A stretch of DNA of 64,000 nt from Aplectana chamaeleonis (Eukaryota; Nematoda; Chromadorea; Rhabditida; Cosmocercidae). The notes under the pieces are model-generated. The model did no database searches, was not told where the DNA came from, and was given only the letters and a program-made list of their open reading frames with translations. Each line of letters opens with the position of its first letter. The stretch's first letter is position 1. The stretch is taken from the NCBI GenBank assembly GCA_029168955.1, contig JAPDOI010000362.1, forward strand, positions 496,001-560,000, read 5' to 3'. Both the position numbers and the translations under genes were made by a program. Below, in pieces: positions 46,005 through 57,059 of the stretch.

Positions 46005-46977
46005 TAAAGGCAAAGTCCAAGCTCAGGGACGAAATCTGAGATTTTCACATAATTGTGAGGTAGACCCACCTCGTATAGCACCTGCCAACTGCGAGCTCCC
46101 AATTTCACCGGATAAGCGAGATATAGGAGGAAGCCACCCTGGGGCGCCCACACCAGGAAGCCGCTTTGGCACGCCCCTTTTACGATCTTCCGAGCTCAAT
46201 AGTAGCGAGATAAGCGATGGTTTCCGATTAGTAGCCCCGTTCTCCCCTTCATTCTCGAGTTCTCTCTTTGTTCAGGTCGGTTCGTATGCATCGGTTGCAA
46301 ATGACAGAAGTTACAAGCCTCGGACAACTCGTCCACCATGCTTCCGTAGCTCACTTTCTGAGGGGCCATAACTCCGTTCCTAGGGGGTCTTATACGATTC
46401 CAGAGACATCGTTGGAATCAGCATGGGACCGTTTTCAAGGCAAGCAGGAAAACAAAAAACCGAGCTCGAGGTTGGACTGTGCCTTTAAAGGCAGTGTTCA
46501 CGATAAGAATCGTTTTTCTGCTTTTCCGCCTATCTTGAAGACGGTTCCATGCTGATTCCAATGACGTTTTTGGAATCGTACAAGACCTTTTGGGAACGGA
46601 GTTATGGTCCCTCAAAAATTGAGCTAAGGAAACATGGTGGACGAGTTGTCCGAGGCTTATAACTTCCGTATTTTGAAGCCGATGTATGCGAGCTGACCTG
46701 AGTAAGGAGAGAAGTTGAGAATGAAGGGAAGAACGGGGCTATTGATCGGAAATCGTCGCTCATCTCACAATCTCGAGCATTCATTTGTTCACGTCGGTGG
46801 GCGTGGAAAGTGCATCTGGGGGTGACGAGCTGACGGGTGTCCAACTTTGGGCTCGAAGGGGGCCGTTCCGAGCTCATTTTTCTTAGTTTTTTCAACGTTA
46901 GGGTTGCGCTAGGCCCCGTGGCTGCCGATCTCCACCAAAAAAACAGACATGGTTTTTATCGTGGACACTGCCTTCAA
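46005..46977. mobile_element. Two head-to-head MITEs of the TTAA family inside the 44143-47492 element
   Basis: 46005-46488 has AGGCAAAGTCCAAGC-type ends. 46485-46977 has AGGCAGTGTTCACGA ends. They share the TTAA at the junction and their interiors are partly inverse copies (AACTCCGTTCC / GGAACGGAGTT). Confidence 0.6.
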
Positions 46978-48063
46978 CAATTATAGAGGGCAGACTCGAT
47001 TTCTGCATCGAAAAGTGGTTTTGCAAATGGATATTTCCTCTGAAGGGGCCACCTTATACAATTAGCCTTTCCTTGACAGATCTAGCCTGGAACCCTCGTA
47101 CAGCATTTTTTTCATCTCAGTGTTTCCCTCCCTAACTTCCATTGAAAAAGATGACTCTTTTTAATTTCAGATTCAGATATAGGGCAAAGCTGGCTTCATT
47201 TTTTTCTGGTTAAGTCGTTTCTGTCACACGTATGTATGTACACTGAGAATTTCTTCAAGTACTGTTCAGAACAGCGTTATTTTGTAACCCGAAATCGAAC
47301 CTCCTTCGATATGGAAACACTGGATCACTGAAGTGCTGAGGTGTTTCTACATCGAAAGAGGTTTGGCTATGTGTGGGCCTACTACTCATCATCAGTTGCG
47401 AATTGCGAATTACGATTTACGAATTACGAGGAATTTTAAAAATTACGATTTACGATTTACGAAATTTCAAAATTCAGTTACGCACAGCTCTGGTGTGCGG
47501 TCAATCAACGTCCACTCTTTGTAACCACTGTCCTTTCTCATTGAATGGCCACCTCTCGCCTGTCATTGTTCGCTAATCGCAGTGTCAGCCGATTGCAGGT
47601 TGTCGCCGAGATTGTGCCGCCGTCATATCATCTGTGCGCGGAGGCAGGGAGGTTTACTACGAGCCATCGTTTCCCAAATCCCTAGGAAAAGATACTAACA
47701 ATACACGCCGTTTTGGAAAATGCGTTTACCGCCATGAATACTTCCCTTGTTAGTGTCTATTCTTTTCCTAGACTCAACAGTCGTTCGAGTACTTTCATGG
47801 GAAGTAACCATCGATAGACAGAGGGGTCAAAATGCACTCAAATTTTCCTTTCACCCCCATACTAAACAAAAATGCTCTCGTTTGACGCACTGTTGGCGCA
47901 TGTTTCCATTGCTCCAGGTTCAGTACCGAATAATGTCGTATAACATTCACTGGGTGGTTTGGCAACAGCTGAAAGGGCATGATGGCAACACAATGACTGC
48001 TCGCATGTTATCAAATGTTTATTAACTGCAAAAACCAATGTCGATGTTTTGGTGAACTTTTGC

Positions 48064-48704
48064 TCACACATCGATGGCAGGGCAGATATCAGAAGTTATT
48101 ATGAGCGGGCGTATGCTGAGAACGAGAACGGTTTGCTGATATTTGACTTGACAGGATCTATTACTATGCTTGAGACAGTCGCATGAAAACAGCTTTGATG
48201 AGTCGAGATACCGAGAAAAAATACCATCGTTGATAGCATCCGGGAGTGCCTCTTTCAAAGCGTGCTGAATGCACTTGACAAAAGAATTCGCGCCACGAAA
48301 TTCTTCCTTTGGTTGTGCTCCAATATGAATAGTACCGCAATGTCGGAACTTTTTTCTACATTCTTTATATTTGAGACTTGACATGTCAATCCTCTGGAGG
48401 GGCTGGCCCCTTGCTTCCTCTTATGAATCCTTGCAGTGAAGTGCAACAGAACCGATTCGTTGTATGCCACATCCCACACAGCTCTAGATCTTCGGACGTT
48501 CGACAATGGAATATTCCTCGTTCGTTCATAATCAAGCTGTAGTTCCATAAATGTTATCTTCCGCTTCCGCTGCTCTTCTAAAAATAGCTGGGTTGGTGTC
48601 GCCAAGCAAGCTAATGGCGGTGATGATTCTTCTTCAATGTCGATTGTCATGGGTAGGTTTGATAGCTTTAGTTCATCGTTATATTGTAATGTATTTTGTC
48701 CCAT
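48064..48704 (-). pseudogene. Unrecognised ORF pair, possible frameshifted gene
   Basis: Two minus-strand frames overlap. The first starts MGQNTLQYNDELKLSNLP and looks protein-like to about ARIHKRK. The second continues MSSLKYKECRKKF and EEFRGANSFVKCIQHALKEA to a stop at 48064. One frame change near 48390-48420 would join them. I do not recognise the family. It lies 250 bp past the gene C stop on the same strand and left of no known partner. Confidence 0.3.
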
Positions 48705-48898
48705 GTTTTATCGTATACACAATAAATCTTGAAAATGTTGTATGATCTGGGAACATGAAGAGTCCTCGTATGTGCTCCGAGTTAGGGCTCCTCACCCACT
48801 AATTGTGATAGCGCCGTGTACCTTTGGGACTCTGGAGACTCCACTACCGCGCTTGTGCTATTTTTTCCAACATAGTAATTGCAAAAACTGCATGAAGA

Positions 48899-48904
48899 TT
48901 TATT
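48899..48904 (-). terminator. Gene C polyadenylation signal
   Basis: AATAAA on the minus strand about 45 bases past the TGA stop, at nearly the same spacing as in gene B. Confidence 0.6.
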
Positions 48905-48949
48905 CATGAGTCTGACAAGTCGTGTGAGAAGGACGTTGCAATGAGTTAA

Positions 48950-51790
48950 TCACTTTTTGCACAGGCTTTCGTCGCAGGTGAAGTCGCTTAGACACGAGGA
49001 ACAAGGAACACCTCTCTTATAAATAACATCGCCGACTACATTTCCGCTGAAAATAGAACAATTATGTGCGTTTCCAAGCACAAGAAACATGAATGATTGC
49101 TAAAGCAATACCCGGGATTGTATATGCATGTCAAGAACCAGTTGTTACCGCATATCTCTCTCACCGAAATCGCACATCCTACATGTGTAGTAGTTGCCCA
49201 TGCCATCTGAATGCTAGTTTCTGGGTAACATTGATTATCTCGCAGTGATAAAACTGTTCTGAGTCCCTGTGACCTTAGCTAGCCATTAAAATAGATCAAA
49301 GCGATACGAAGCTCACAGCCGTGGAAGGCTAGCTGTGTACTCCTCTCACGTCTAACGCGATCCCAAAGTCTCTACGACAGGGTTTGCCAAGAGTTTATCT
49401 ATTATGCAGTCTTCCCCCAACATAAGGTGACGACTTCATGTGGGGCTGTGCTGTGGAAACAGGTAGAGACGGATGGTTTCGGATGTCGTGCGCTCGAGTT
49501 TAAAATCTAACAACCTCTAGAATTATCCAGTGAGCTCATAGCAGCACACTAAGTGGGCAGCATGCGTCATCACTGAACATTGCGCACTTTTGTAGTAATA
49601 GGCATGAAGGCTCCTCTAATGTGCATAAAGGCTTGGTCTTACAACTAACTAAACTCACGCCCAACTAGGAATCGCTGAAGCCTGTGATCTAAGAGAACAG
49701 CTCTCAGCAATCACGCGCTTTGTCAGCATTTGCTTGACCATCAGACATGCGAGTGTGTCGTTCTGGGAAATGGAAGCCTAAACATTCTCTTGTCCCTCTC
49801 TGCCGATAGTGTGCGGGATGCAGGACAGTTGCTCATTTATAGCTTTACGGCTTGCATAGCCTTCATTCTGTAAATCTTCTGGTCCAAGAAATCTGGTCTT
49901 TATCAAAGTTTGAATCACGAACTCGAACAAACAATCGCTTGGAATGACTTTTGTCGTAGTACCCTATTTCTCGTATAGTTGCAAAAATGTTAGGGGCACT
50001 GCAAACATATTACTATCTATTGTGACAGAAATTTTCTTACCCTTGTGAAAAAGGCTATTGGGGTTCCAACGTGGTGTGATTTGAAGGTAACTTCCATTCC
50101 TGGTCCATCAACTTCCCTCACACGAGACCACCAGAACTTGATTGCCTGAGGAAGAAAAATTATCACTTTGAGGAACTTACCCAGATTAAAAAAAACGCAC
50201 TGCTTCGATTGCGTCAACACGATATTCATAGGTATATTTGGAGCCCATGTAAATATTTTGTTGCATAGTTCCCGGAACTCTGTTGTCATGAGTGTAGATG
50301 CATCTTTCCACAGACTTTCTTGCTAGTGTTTCCAACTCACAATCGTATTGCTGCAAATGTAATTGGCCCGGTTCTTCAAACTCAGAAATTTCGACGAATC
50401 TCAAGATTATAACGCTGTCACTCTAAGAATTTGTTATGCTGTTTTCTATGTCGCGAATGCCATGGTGGCAAGAGGTGCAGTCTTTCCTGCGTCTACAAGC
50501 GCCTTGTATCCTCACAGTAGTCTACCCTTTTCACGAGTCGAGAAATGACTACCAAATTTATATGTCCCCTACTCCTATTTTCCTCCGATTCCTACTTGAA
50601 GCAGTGTGTCTGACCCGGAGAGCGTGTTTTGAATTCAGGCTGGCTTTATGTCAACGTACTTTCATGTGTGATGCTAGATGTCATTTTTCACTTTTCCATT
50701 TGCTGACAATGCTGCATTGGTGAATTACTTGAGAAGTAGACGTCATTTATTTCACAAAAATACTTGGAGGCAATAGACTTGGTTCCACCCGATGGGGTGA
50801 CCTGCGCCTACGGGTCAGTTTTACTTATTGCGTTGGACAGTAACAAAAACATGCGATGCATGTGTATTGAACCTTTTGAATTGATGGAGAGCTTTTCAAA
50901 GTCTTTAAATCTAGATATGGTGGGGGAGTTGGCCGCACCTCCACTGCTCCTGTTATCCGCTTCCTTACGTTGTTGTGGAATGCGGTCTAGTCTGATTAAT
51001 CCTTGCCACATACTTAGCGGCCGGTTCAGACTGTATGATGACTCATTATAAGCCTGCCTTTTTTCGTCTCTATGATAGTTTCTCTTCAGAAACTCGACCT
51101 TAGCTCGACACTGTCTATTTTTGCAACGTGACTTCGCATCATCACCATCATAATGAGGGATGATACTTTGGCTATTAAACTCCTGTTGTACGGAAAAGGA
51201 ATTGAAATAGTATCAATCGATCAGGATTGAAACATAGAATAAAGACTGTACATACCAAGTAAATGATGTTTGATCCAGTCGGGAGGAAGTTACCTGTATT
51301 CTTCGTGACCTCGCCTTTCGCCAACAATGATCTAAATTGAGCAGAATCGGCCACTCATGCAGAGTCCCAAAACTTCCTACGAGTATCTGTTTTGCGAAAC
51401 ACATCAATCTTCCAAATCAGAACGGGGTGGTAGAAAAGTGTGTTACGCCACGAAGAACCGGTGGATTCGAATGCTGCGATCGAGCAATTTACGCTATACG
51501 GATTTAATAAGCCCCTCCTCTACACATCATCTCACAAAAATGACATTTGAAGACAGTTTCGTGGTCGTTGCAACGCTAGAAATTAAATTCAAGCTACTGA
51601 CATAAAATTAAGGTTTAATATTGTGGTTTACTCATTCAGTTCAGCTTTGACCACAAAAGTGATCCAACGTTGCGACAAAAAACATATGACCACAGACTTG
51701 TGACAAACCTTCTATAATTGTGCATATCCCTTGCCTTCTCTCTTAGTTTGTCATTCATATCGGGGTTGGCTGGGCACCACTGGTTGATTG
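48950..51790 (-). CDS. Gene C exons 6-11: CAP3 and stop
   Basis: Exon 6 (51709-51790): INQWCPANPDMNDKL, DMHNYR. Exon 7 (51256-51331): SLLAKGEVTKNTG. Exon 8 (50201-50350): QYDCELETLARKSVERC. Exon 9 (50041-50145): AIKFWWSRVREVDGPGMEV. Exon 10 (49112-49206): MAWATTTHVGCAISVREICG. Exon 11 (48950-49046): GNVVGDVIYKRGVPCSSC, ending ESLCKK and TGA. Exon sizes are identical to gene B except the last (97 versus 103 bases). All six are open. Confidence 0.88.
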
Positions 51791-54700
51791 CTGCAACAAT
51801 TCCCAGCTCACGTACACTTTGTTCTCGGGAGTAACTATTTAAACGCGCTCCGGCCAGCTCTGGATAGTAGAGTCAGCCAAACTTCAGTAAGCGTCAACTC
51901 GTAATGTCAAAGAAAGGCAAAATTAAGCAAGCTAGAAGTTATTACGACTCTCTGGACTTCTTCAGTCGGCACATGCGAGCAAAAAGCTTCGAAAACCTTT
52001 TTTAAAATTGTTTTCAACTGCTCAATTGAATAATTTTTTAGAGCTGAAGCGGCAAAAGGTATGTGAAAATAAGAAGGAAAGATTGTTACATGGATCAGGA
52101 TTTGCATTGAATGTTGTTGTTGTGGCTGGTGTAGTAGTTGTTGTAGTTGTAGTTGGTGTTGTCGTTGTAGGTGTAGTTGTTGTAGTTGTAGTTGTGGTTG
52201 GTGTTGTTGTTGGTGGTGTTGTAGTTGTAGTTGGCGTTGTTGTAGCTGTAGTTGTAGCTGTAGTTGTTGGTGTTGTTGTTGTTGGTGTAGTTGTTGTAGT
52301 TGTAGTTGTGGTTGGTGTCGTTGTTGGTGGTGTTGTAGTTGTAGTTGGTGTTGTTGTTGGTGTTGTTGGTGTTGTTATTGTTGGTGTAGTTGTTGTAGTT
52401 GTAGTTGTGGTTGGTGGTGTTGTAGTTGTACTTGGTGTTGTTGTTGTTGTTATTGTAGTCGGCGTGGTTAATGTTGTAGTTGGCGTTGTTACTGTTGTAG
52501 TTGGCGTGGTTCTAGTCGGTGTAGGGGTTGTGGTGGTAGAAGTAGTAGTGGATGTTGTTGTTTCAGGCTCCTTCACACAGAGGTCGGCCACGCACGTTGC
52601 CGGTGTAATTTCTTGGCACCCAGTCCCAGTCGTAGGGTCACAAGAATCACTCGAATTGACATAAACTTGTTGTCCAACAACTGGATCCCTGAAAAAAAGT
52701 TTCCAAATTATACCTCCGTTGCGTTGCGCTAATGATATTAATAATAATAATAATAATTTTTTACGTAGTTTGAGACATACGTGAGATAAGAAAAAGCAGC
52801 AAAGGAAACAATTAATAAGGTTGTAGATAAACTGCAGTGCTATTCCGAAAGAATCCTGGTACTCGCTAAACGCTTAAGTTGCCTGAAAACGTTCGGAATT
52901 GGCTGTAGCTCGTGCCTTAAGGACACGTATGCAGAACCTGCTCGGCAAGTAAAGCTGAAGGCCCTAAGATCCAATCTTGGTTTCCTATAGGAAATTTTCA
53001 CTAAATCTCCACGAGTTCGTGAAGGTAAAAGAGTGTAGAATTTCGAAACATCAACTTTCATATCATATATTCATATCATATCATATTCATATCGAACACT
53101 TTGATATCAGAATCTATTTTCAGAGAACGTGAAAATTTGCTATAGGAAAGTTTCCAGGCGAATTTTTTATTCGCATTGATTGCAACATACCTCGTTCCGG
53201 AAGTTTAGGTTATTCGTGCTGGGTTCGGGCCCGAGTTATAACCTAGATCATTGATAAGAGCGCGCAAATAGAAGGGGGGATACAACCTTTAGGCCAGATG
53301 GTAATCAGCAGGAGCGCTCTGCTAAAAGGGAATCGCCACTTGAATCGATTGCTCATTAGCCGGGCGCGTTGACATGTTATCTCTCTTGCGACGGCGCGAT
53401 ACTCGGGTTTCACTGACCCCCGCTTCTATACTAGGGACATGTGACTATGGAGTCAACGGATTCGGTCCTTTTTTTATCGCCTCAGCCTGCGATTTTTTTT
53501 TGTTCTGCACTGTGAACTTCGTCATGCCTATGTAGAATTCGCGTAATAAGTTTAGTCTGATGAATGGACGCGGCGGCGACGGTAGATCGCCGCCGCGTGT
53601 AATGCCGCCAGCACCGAACGTCCAGTATCCTGGTCCATGCGTCAGACTAAATCGAATACGGAAACCATACTCACGTGTTTCAAAACATTTGAGACAAATC
53701 ACAGAGTAACGAATGAGCTTCGCAAATTTTTCTGGTTGATCAATACAGACACCAAATCTGAGCCTATATTCCTATATATGGTAGAATGATCAGCTATACT
53801 CCTAAGATGAGCTTGTTTCTCTTTCTTTGTTGGTTACGCGCCATATTGATTATTCCAGCATCCGGGAATCCTGCTCCAGATTCTTCACCCATGCCCTAGA
53901 ACTTGTTAGAGTGACGCTCGTGTACTTGCAAGTTTCATGGAATCACCTGATCTACATGCGAGCGTTAGTCGTGCTCCTAAAGCTCACGGTCCAATACCAG
54001 TGCGCCGATTTTGCACATTTCTTCGGATTGTTCAAAAAAAAACATCAGAAGAAAATCACCAGGAGAAGTCATCATAAGAAAATTAATGGATGACTCGAAG
54101 TATTATGACCGGAAATTGTTAAATTGGGTATTCACTAAAAGAAGAAAGAAGAGTACTGAAGAACACTGCACTCTCATACTAGATCACACGCTTGATACCC
54201 GTTGTATATTGCCTCCAGGAACTAACAGAGTCTCATATGAAATATGTGACTTACATCTGATTATATACACACATAATGCGTGTGAATGTAGTACAGTCTT
54301 TCAGATAACACCCAACTGCTGTAGTTTTTCCTTGTACCATCTGTGTAGCTTGGATTATGATAAGATCGACTACGATATGCTGGAACGACTCCATTAATCC
54401 AAACTATGCTCACATTTGCAAATTCTTTAGCTCGCAAAGCACCACTCCAAACGTTGTCCTGAGGCCATTCTCCAAATTTGACTTGCAGTTCCCACTGTTG
54501 TAGCGTGATCCCGAGTATGTCACCACCATTCCCATTGAAACTAAAATTTCAAAGATCATCCCTAACTTTCAAGGACATGATTTCTACGTCGCATGACTTT
54601 CTTGAAACGTACAATGTTTCACTATATCCTTTGTCAGCTGGCGGGATCACTTTGTCTGCGCAAACATCAATTGCCTGTATTGCAGCCTCTTCAAGATCAC

Positions 54701-56922
54701 AACTATAATCCTGTAAAAACAGAGAAATTCACTCCTCATCATTTTGTGTACTGTACTAACTGGAACAATCAAACCTTACACACTGCTAACCCGCTTGTTA
54801 TAGGTGATATTCTCTGTTTTGTGAAAGAAAGCCCATACCATTGGTAAAATTTACGTATCGTTAGGCCCTGGATAAGGAGAGGTCACGACGCTACTATGAT
54901 AGCTTCATCATGAAAGCCGAGCGGTGATTCTCGAGAAAACGCTATGGTAGAAATGGAGAAACAACCGCTCCGAAGATTGTGCGATGATATTCGCAACGCG
55001 GCATCTTAGATATAATCTACTAACTATACGTACCCTGATGTTCATACAAAATTTTGGTCCTACGGCAGTGCATGAACATTGAATGTATTTGTCTTCATTT
55101 CTGCGAGTAACATAGTTCGGCCGTCTAGAGTAGATTTTATGCCAATGAACACCAAAGATCAACGCGGTTTATTTAATCAGAATTATACGTTGGGACACCA
55201 GTGTTGTGCCCACACAAAGGTCTTGATGGAAATTTAAAACAAAACACGCATAGAATTTTTTGTAGAAAGGTTTCCTCTTTGCGTGACCTTAAATTGTAAT
55301 CAAAAACCAGACTGCAGTCGAGCTCATTTAGTTTCTCAAAGCGTAAACAGCTTGCTACAGTTGAACTATGGTTTCGGTTTTCGGTTTAGTCTGACACATG
55401 AACCTGGCGGCTGGCCATGCGGAGTTGGCGGCCTCACTGGAGAATGGGGTTTCGATTCGCGCTGGGTGATCTACCGTCGCAGCCCCGACTAAAATTTTTG
55501 TGCGAACTCTATGTGCGCCTCAATCTAAGGCTCCGTCCATAGCAGACGACCAGCGGCAAAGCGTCAAGGCGTCGGAGCGTCATGCGCCAGCGCTGAAACG
55601 CTGACGCATGACGATCGACGGCTGGCTCATTCAACGTGCCCGAGGACGGCACATGGTTAACGATAGTGTCGATAATATTAGTGACAGCCGCTACAGCCGC
55701 TATGCGTCCACCATCAGCGACAGGCCGGCCGCAGTGGTCGCTGGGGAGTCGCTGAGGAGTCAGATCAATAACAAACGTTAAAGATGCAGAGCCCCAGCGT
55801 CACTTGGCGCTAGGTCGTCTGCTATGGAAGGAACCTGATCGGAGCCACAATCGCGTCTCGGATACTTTAGTCAATTGTGTAATACGGCCTTTACTGATTT
55901 AGTCCGTTGGAGGAGTACGCCATTCTCAGAACTTCCCATTTATGTTATCCGATACCCTCAAGCTACCTACATTCCATGAAGACTCAAACACGTTAAATTG
56001 AAGACGCGCCAAATCATACACAAGAAGTATTCCACTTCTTTCAACGAGATTCTCTTGATTTATTCAATGCCAAATCATAACCTTTTTGGAGCGGAGCAAA
56101 ACAGTTACCAATATTCTTCTAATTTCGATTGACTTAATTTTCCACCGGTGACAACCACCATGAACATTATCATCCAACTGGACAACTAGTCCATGTTATT
56201 GAATAATGCCACTGAAATACGACGTTTTAGTGCGTTTCTCGCCGTTTCTTCGTAATTTTGGTAATACTTGAAGGCCAACGCATTGCTTTATGTGAAAAAC
56301 TCGGGGACGCAAATCATCGTAAACACTGCCTTTAAAGTACAAAATGGGTTTGGGTCTCAAGCCTTCCTAGATGTTACAAGTCGTGCAAAGACTCATTTAG
56401 TCGAGAGGAACAAGACAGCACTGATAATACAGAAAAGACACATGTTCTTAAATACCTAAAGGAAAATCTTTTTGCAGTTTTGATCTTTGTATCTTACGAA
56501 ACAACATGTGACAACAACATGTGAACATGTGACTAAAGAGGGCTAAGGCGAGAAATTGGACATCAGTCAATGATTTTCGGTTGAGATAAATTACATCACT
56601 ACTTCTCAATAACACCTGTGAAGGTTCGGTATCAAAAAAAACGTACCATTTTATACATCTCATCGCTTTTTGAGAGTGGCGTGCCCATCGAATCCGTCAC
56701 CTTACCAGTAGCAACATCTGTTCGAAGGTCGTTGTGAGCCTTCAGAGCTGCTTCTCGTTGCGTATCCGTGAATCCTGTCGAAGTGCACCCAAATGTCGAT
56801 GTTGAATGGCAAACACATATCACCTTGAAGAAGCGTCTTTTCTTCAATTCAAAATTGTTGACATAGGCAATACAACTTACCGCCAGTGATAGAAATAGTC
56901 TGAAGGCAAGAAGAAGTGGCAT
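48950..56922 (-). CDS. Gene C: two-CAP-domain secreted ASP/VAL protein with a chimeric linker
   Basis: Eleven exons: 56881-56922, 56647-56823, 54414-54710, 54255-54340, 52090-52688, 51709-51790, 51256-51331, 50201-50350, 50041-50145, 49112-49206, 48950-49046. They sum to 1806 bases, 602 codons with the TGA stop. Order: signal peptide (MPLLLAFRLFLSLA), CAP1, a linker of about 150 residues, CAP3. No exon resembling CAP2 lies in the 0.3-kb intron after the linker. Codon 127 (54549-54551) is an in-frame TGA where an Arg or other residue is expected, so CAP1 is interrupted. The remaining exons are open and correctly phased. The overall plan resembles two-domain hookworm ASPs and C. elegans VAP-1 (family knowledge). 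Confidence 0.86.
52090..52688 (-). CDS. Gene C exon 5: CAP1 end and 150-residue chimeric Thr linker
   Basis: 199 codons with one phase base at each end. The 5' part (DPVVGQQVYVNSSDSC ... DLCVKEPE) matches exon 5 of genes A and B. The 3' part (FNANPDP, donor CCAT|GTAAC) matches exon 8 of those genes. Between them lie about 150 residues of Thr with regularly spaced Pro. The exon therefore has a linker-1 head and a linker-2 tail, as expected from exchange between the two repeat tracts. Confidence 0.9.
53541..53662. mobile_element. Small MITE (TTTAGTCTGA family) in gene C intron 4
   Basis: TTTAGTCTGATGAATGGAC at the left and GTCCATGCGTCAGACTAAA at the right, about 120 bp, GC-rich centre. Related degenerate copies are at about 13708-13832 and 55385-55495. 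Confidence 0.6.
54255..56922 (-). CDS. Gene C exons 1-4: signal peptide and CAP1, with in-frame TGA
   Basis: Exon 2 (56647-56823) begins VICVCHSTSTFGC and has ALKAHNDLR and SDEMYKM. Exon 3 (54414-54710, 99 codons) begins DYSCDLEEAAIQAIDVCADK and ends SGALRAKEFAN. Codon 54 of this exon is TGA; a single C-to-T change from CGA (Arg) explains it. Exon 4 (54255-54340) encodes MVQGKTTAVGCYLKDC and IMCVYNQ. The splice sites are intact. Exon 3 is a multiple of three and phase 0, so its removal would restore an open frame. Confidence 0.84.
55529..55835. mobile_element. MITE with CCATAGCAGACGACC inverted ends
   Basis: The left end GGCTCCGTCCATAGCAGACG and the right end (its inverse with a few changes) enclose about 300 bp of GC-rich non-coding DNA in gene C intron 2. 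Target duplication not clear. Confidence 0.55.
55880..56336. mobile_element. MITE of the TTAA family in gene C intron 2
   Basis: The right end is CGTAAACACTGCCTTTAA. The interior from about 56100 is the inverse of 28745-28930 (shared: TGACAACCACCATGAACAT, GACAACTAGTCCATG). The left boundary is uncertain. Confidence 0.5.
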
Positions 56923-56956
56923 GTCGACTGCTCTATTTTGATGTGCCACAGAGCCT

Positions 56957-56966
56957 CCTTTTTATA
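56957..56966 (-). promoter_or_regulatory. Gene C TATA box
   Basis: TATAAAAAGG 35 bases before the ATG. The conserved upstream block continues to about 57130, with GCTGCATGATGC shared with genes A and B. Confidence 0.7.
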
Positions 56967-57059
56967 CTGCATATTAACACAGGGACTACATGACAATCCC
57001 CATCATGGTAGAGTTTGATGGCGCGTCCCAAAACATGAGATGAATGGGCACAAGTCAGA

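Larger units (their letters stand above)
44143..47492. mobile_element. hAT-type TIR element
   Basis: TIRs are CAGGGCTGTGCGTAA at the left and its near-perfect inverse at the right (14 of 15 bases), typical of hAT ends that start CAGRG. It is flanked by GTGCGCGG and GTGTGCGG, an 8-bp duplication with one mismatch. Subterminal arrays of TTACGATTTACGA occur on both sides. The interior holds other MITEs (45620-45772, 46005-46488, 46485-46977) and no recognisable transposase. Confidence 0.78.

Noticed and set aside
52008..52664. 218-codon plus-strand Val/Gly-rich ORF, the longest in this part
   Set aside because: Antisense shadow of the gene C linker exon; no start context or motif.
54549..54551. 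Selenocysteine reading of the gene C TGA
   Set aside because: Paralogues do not have Cys here, and a simple CGA-to-TGA change explains it.
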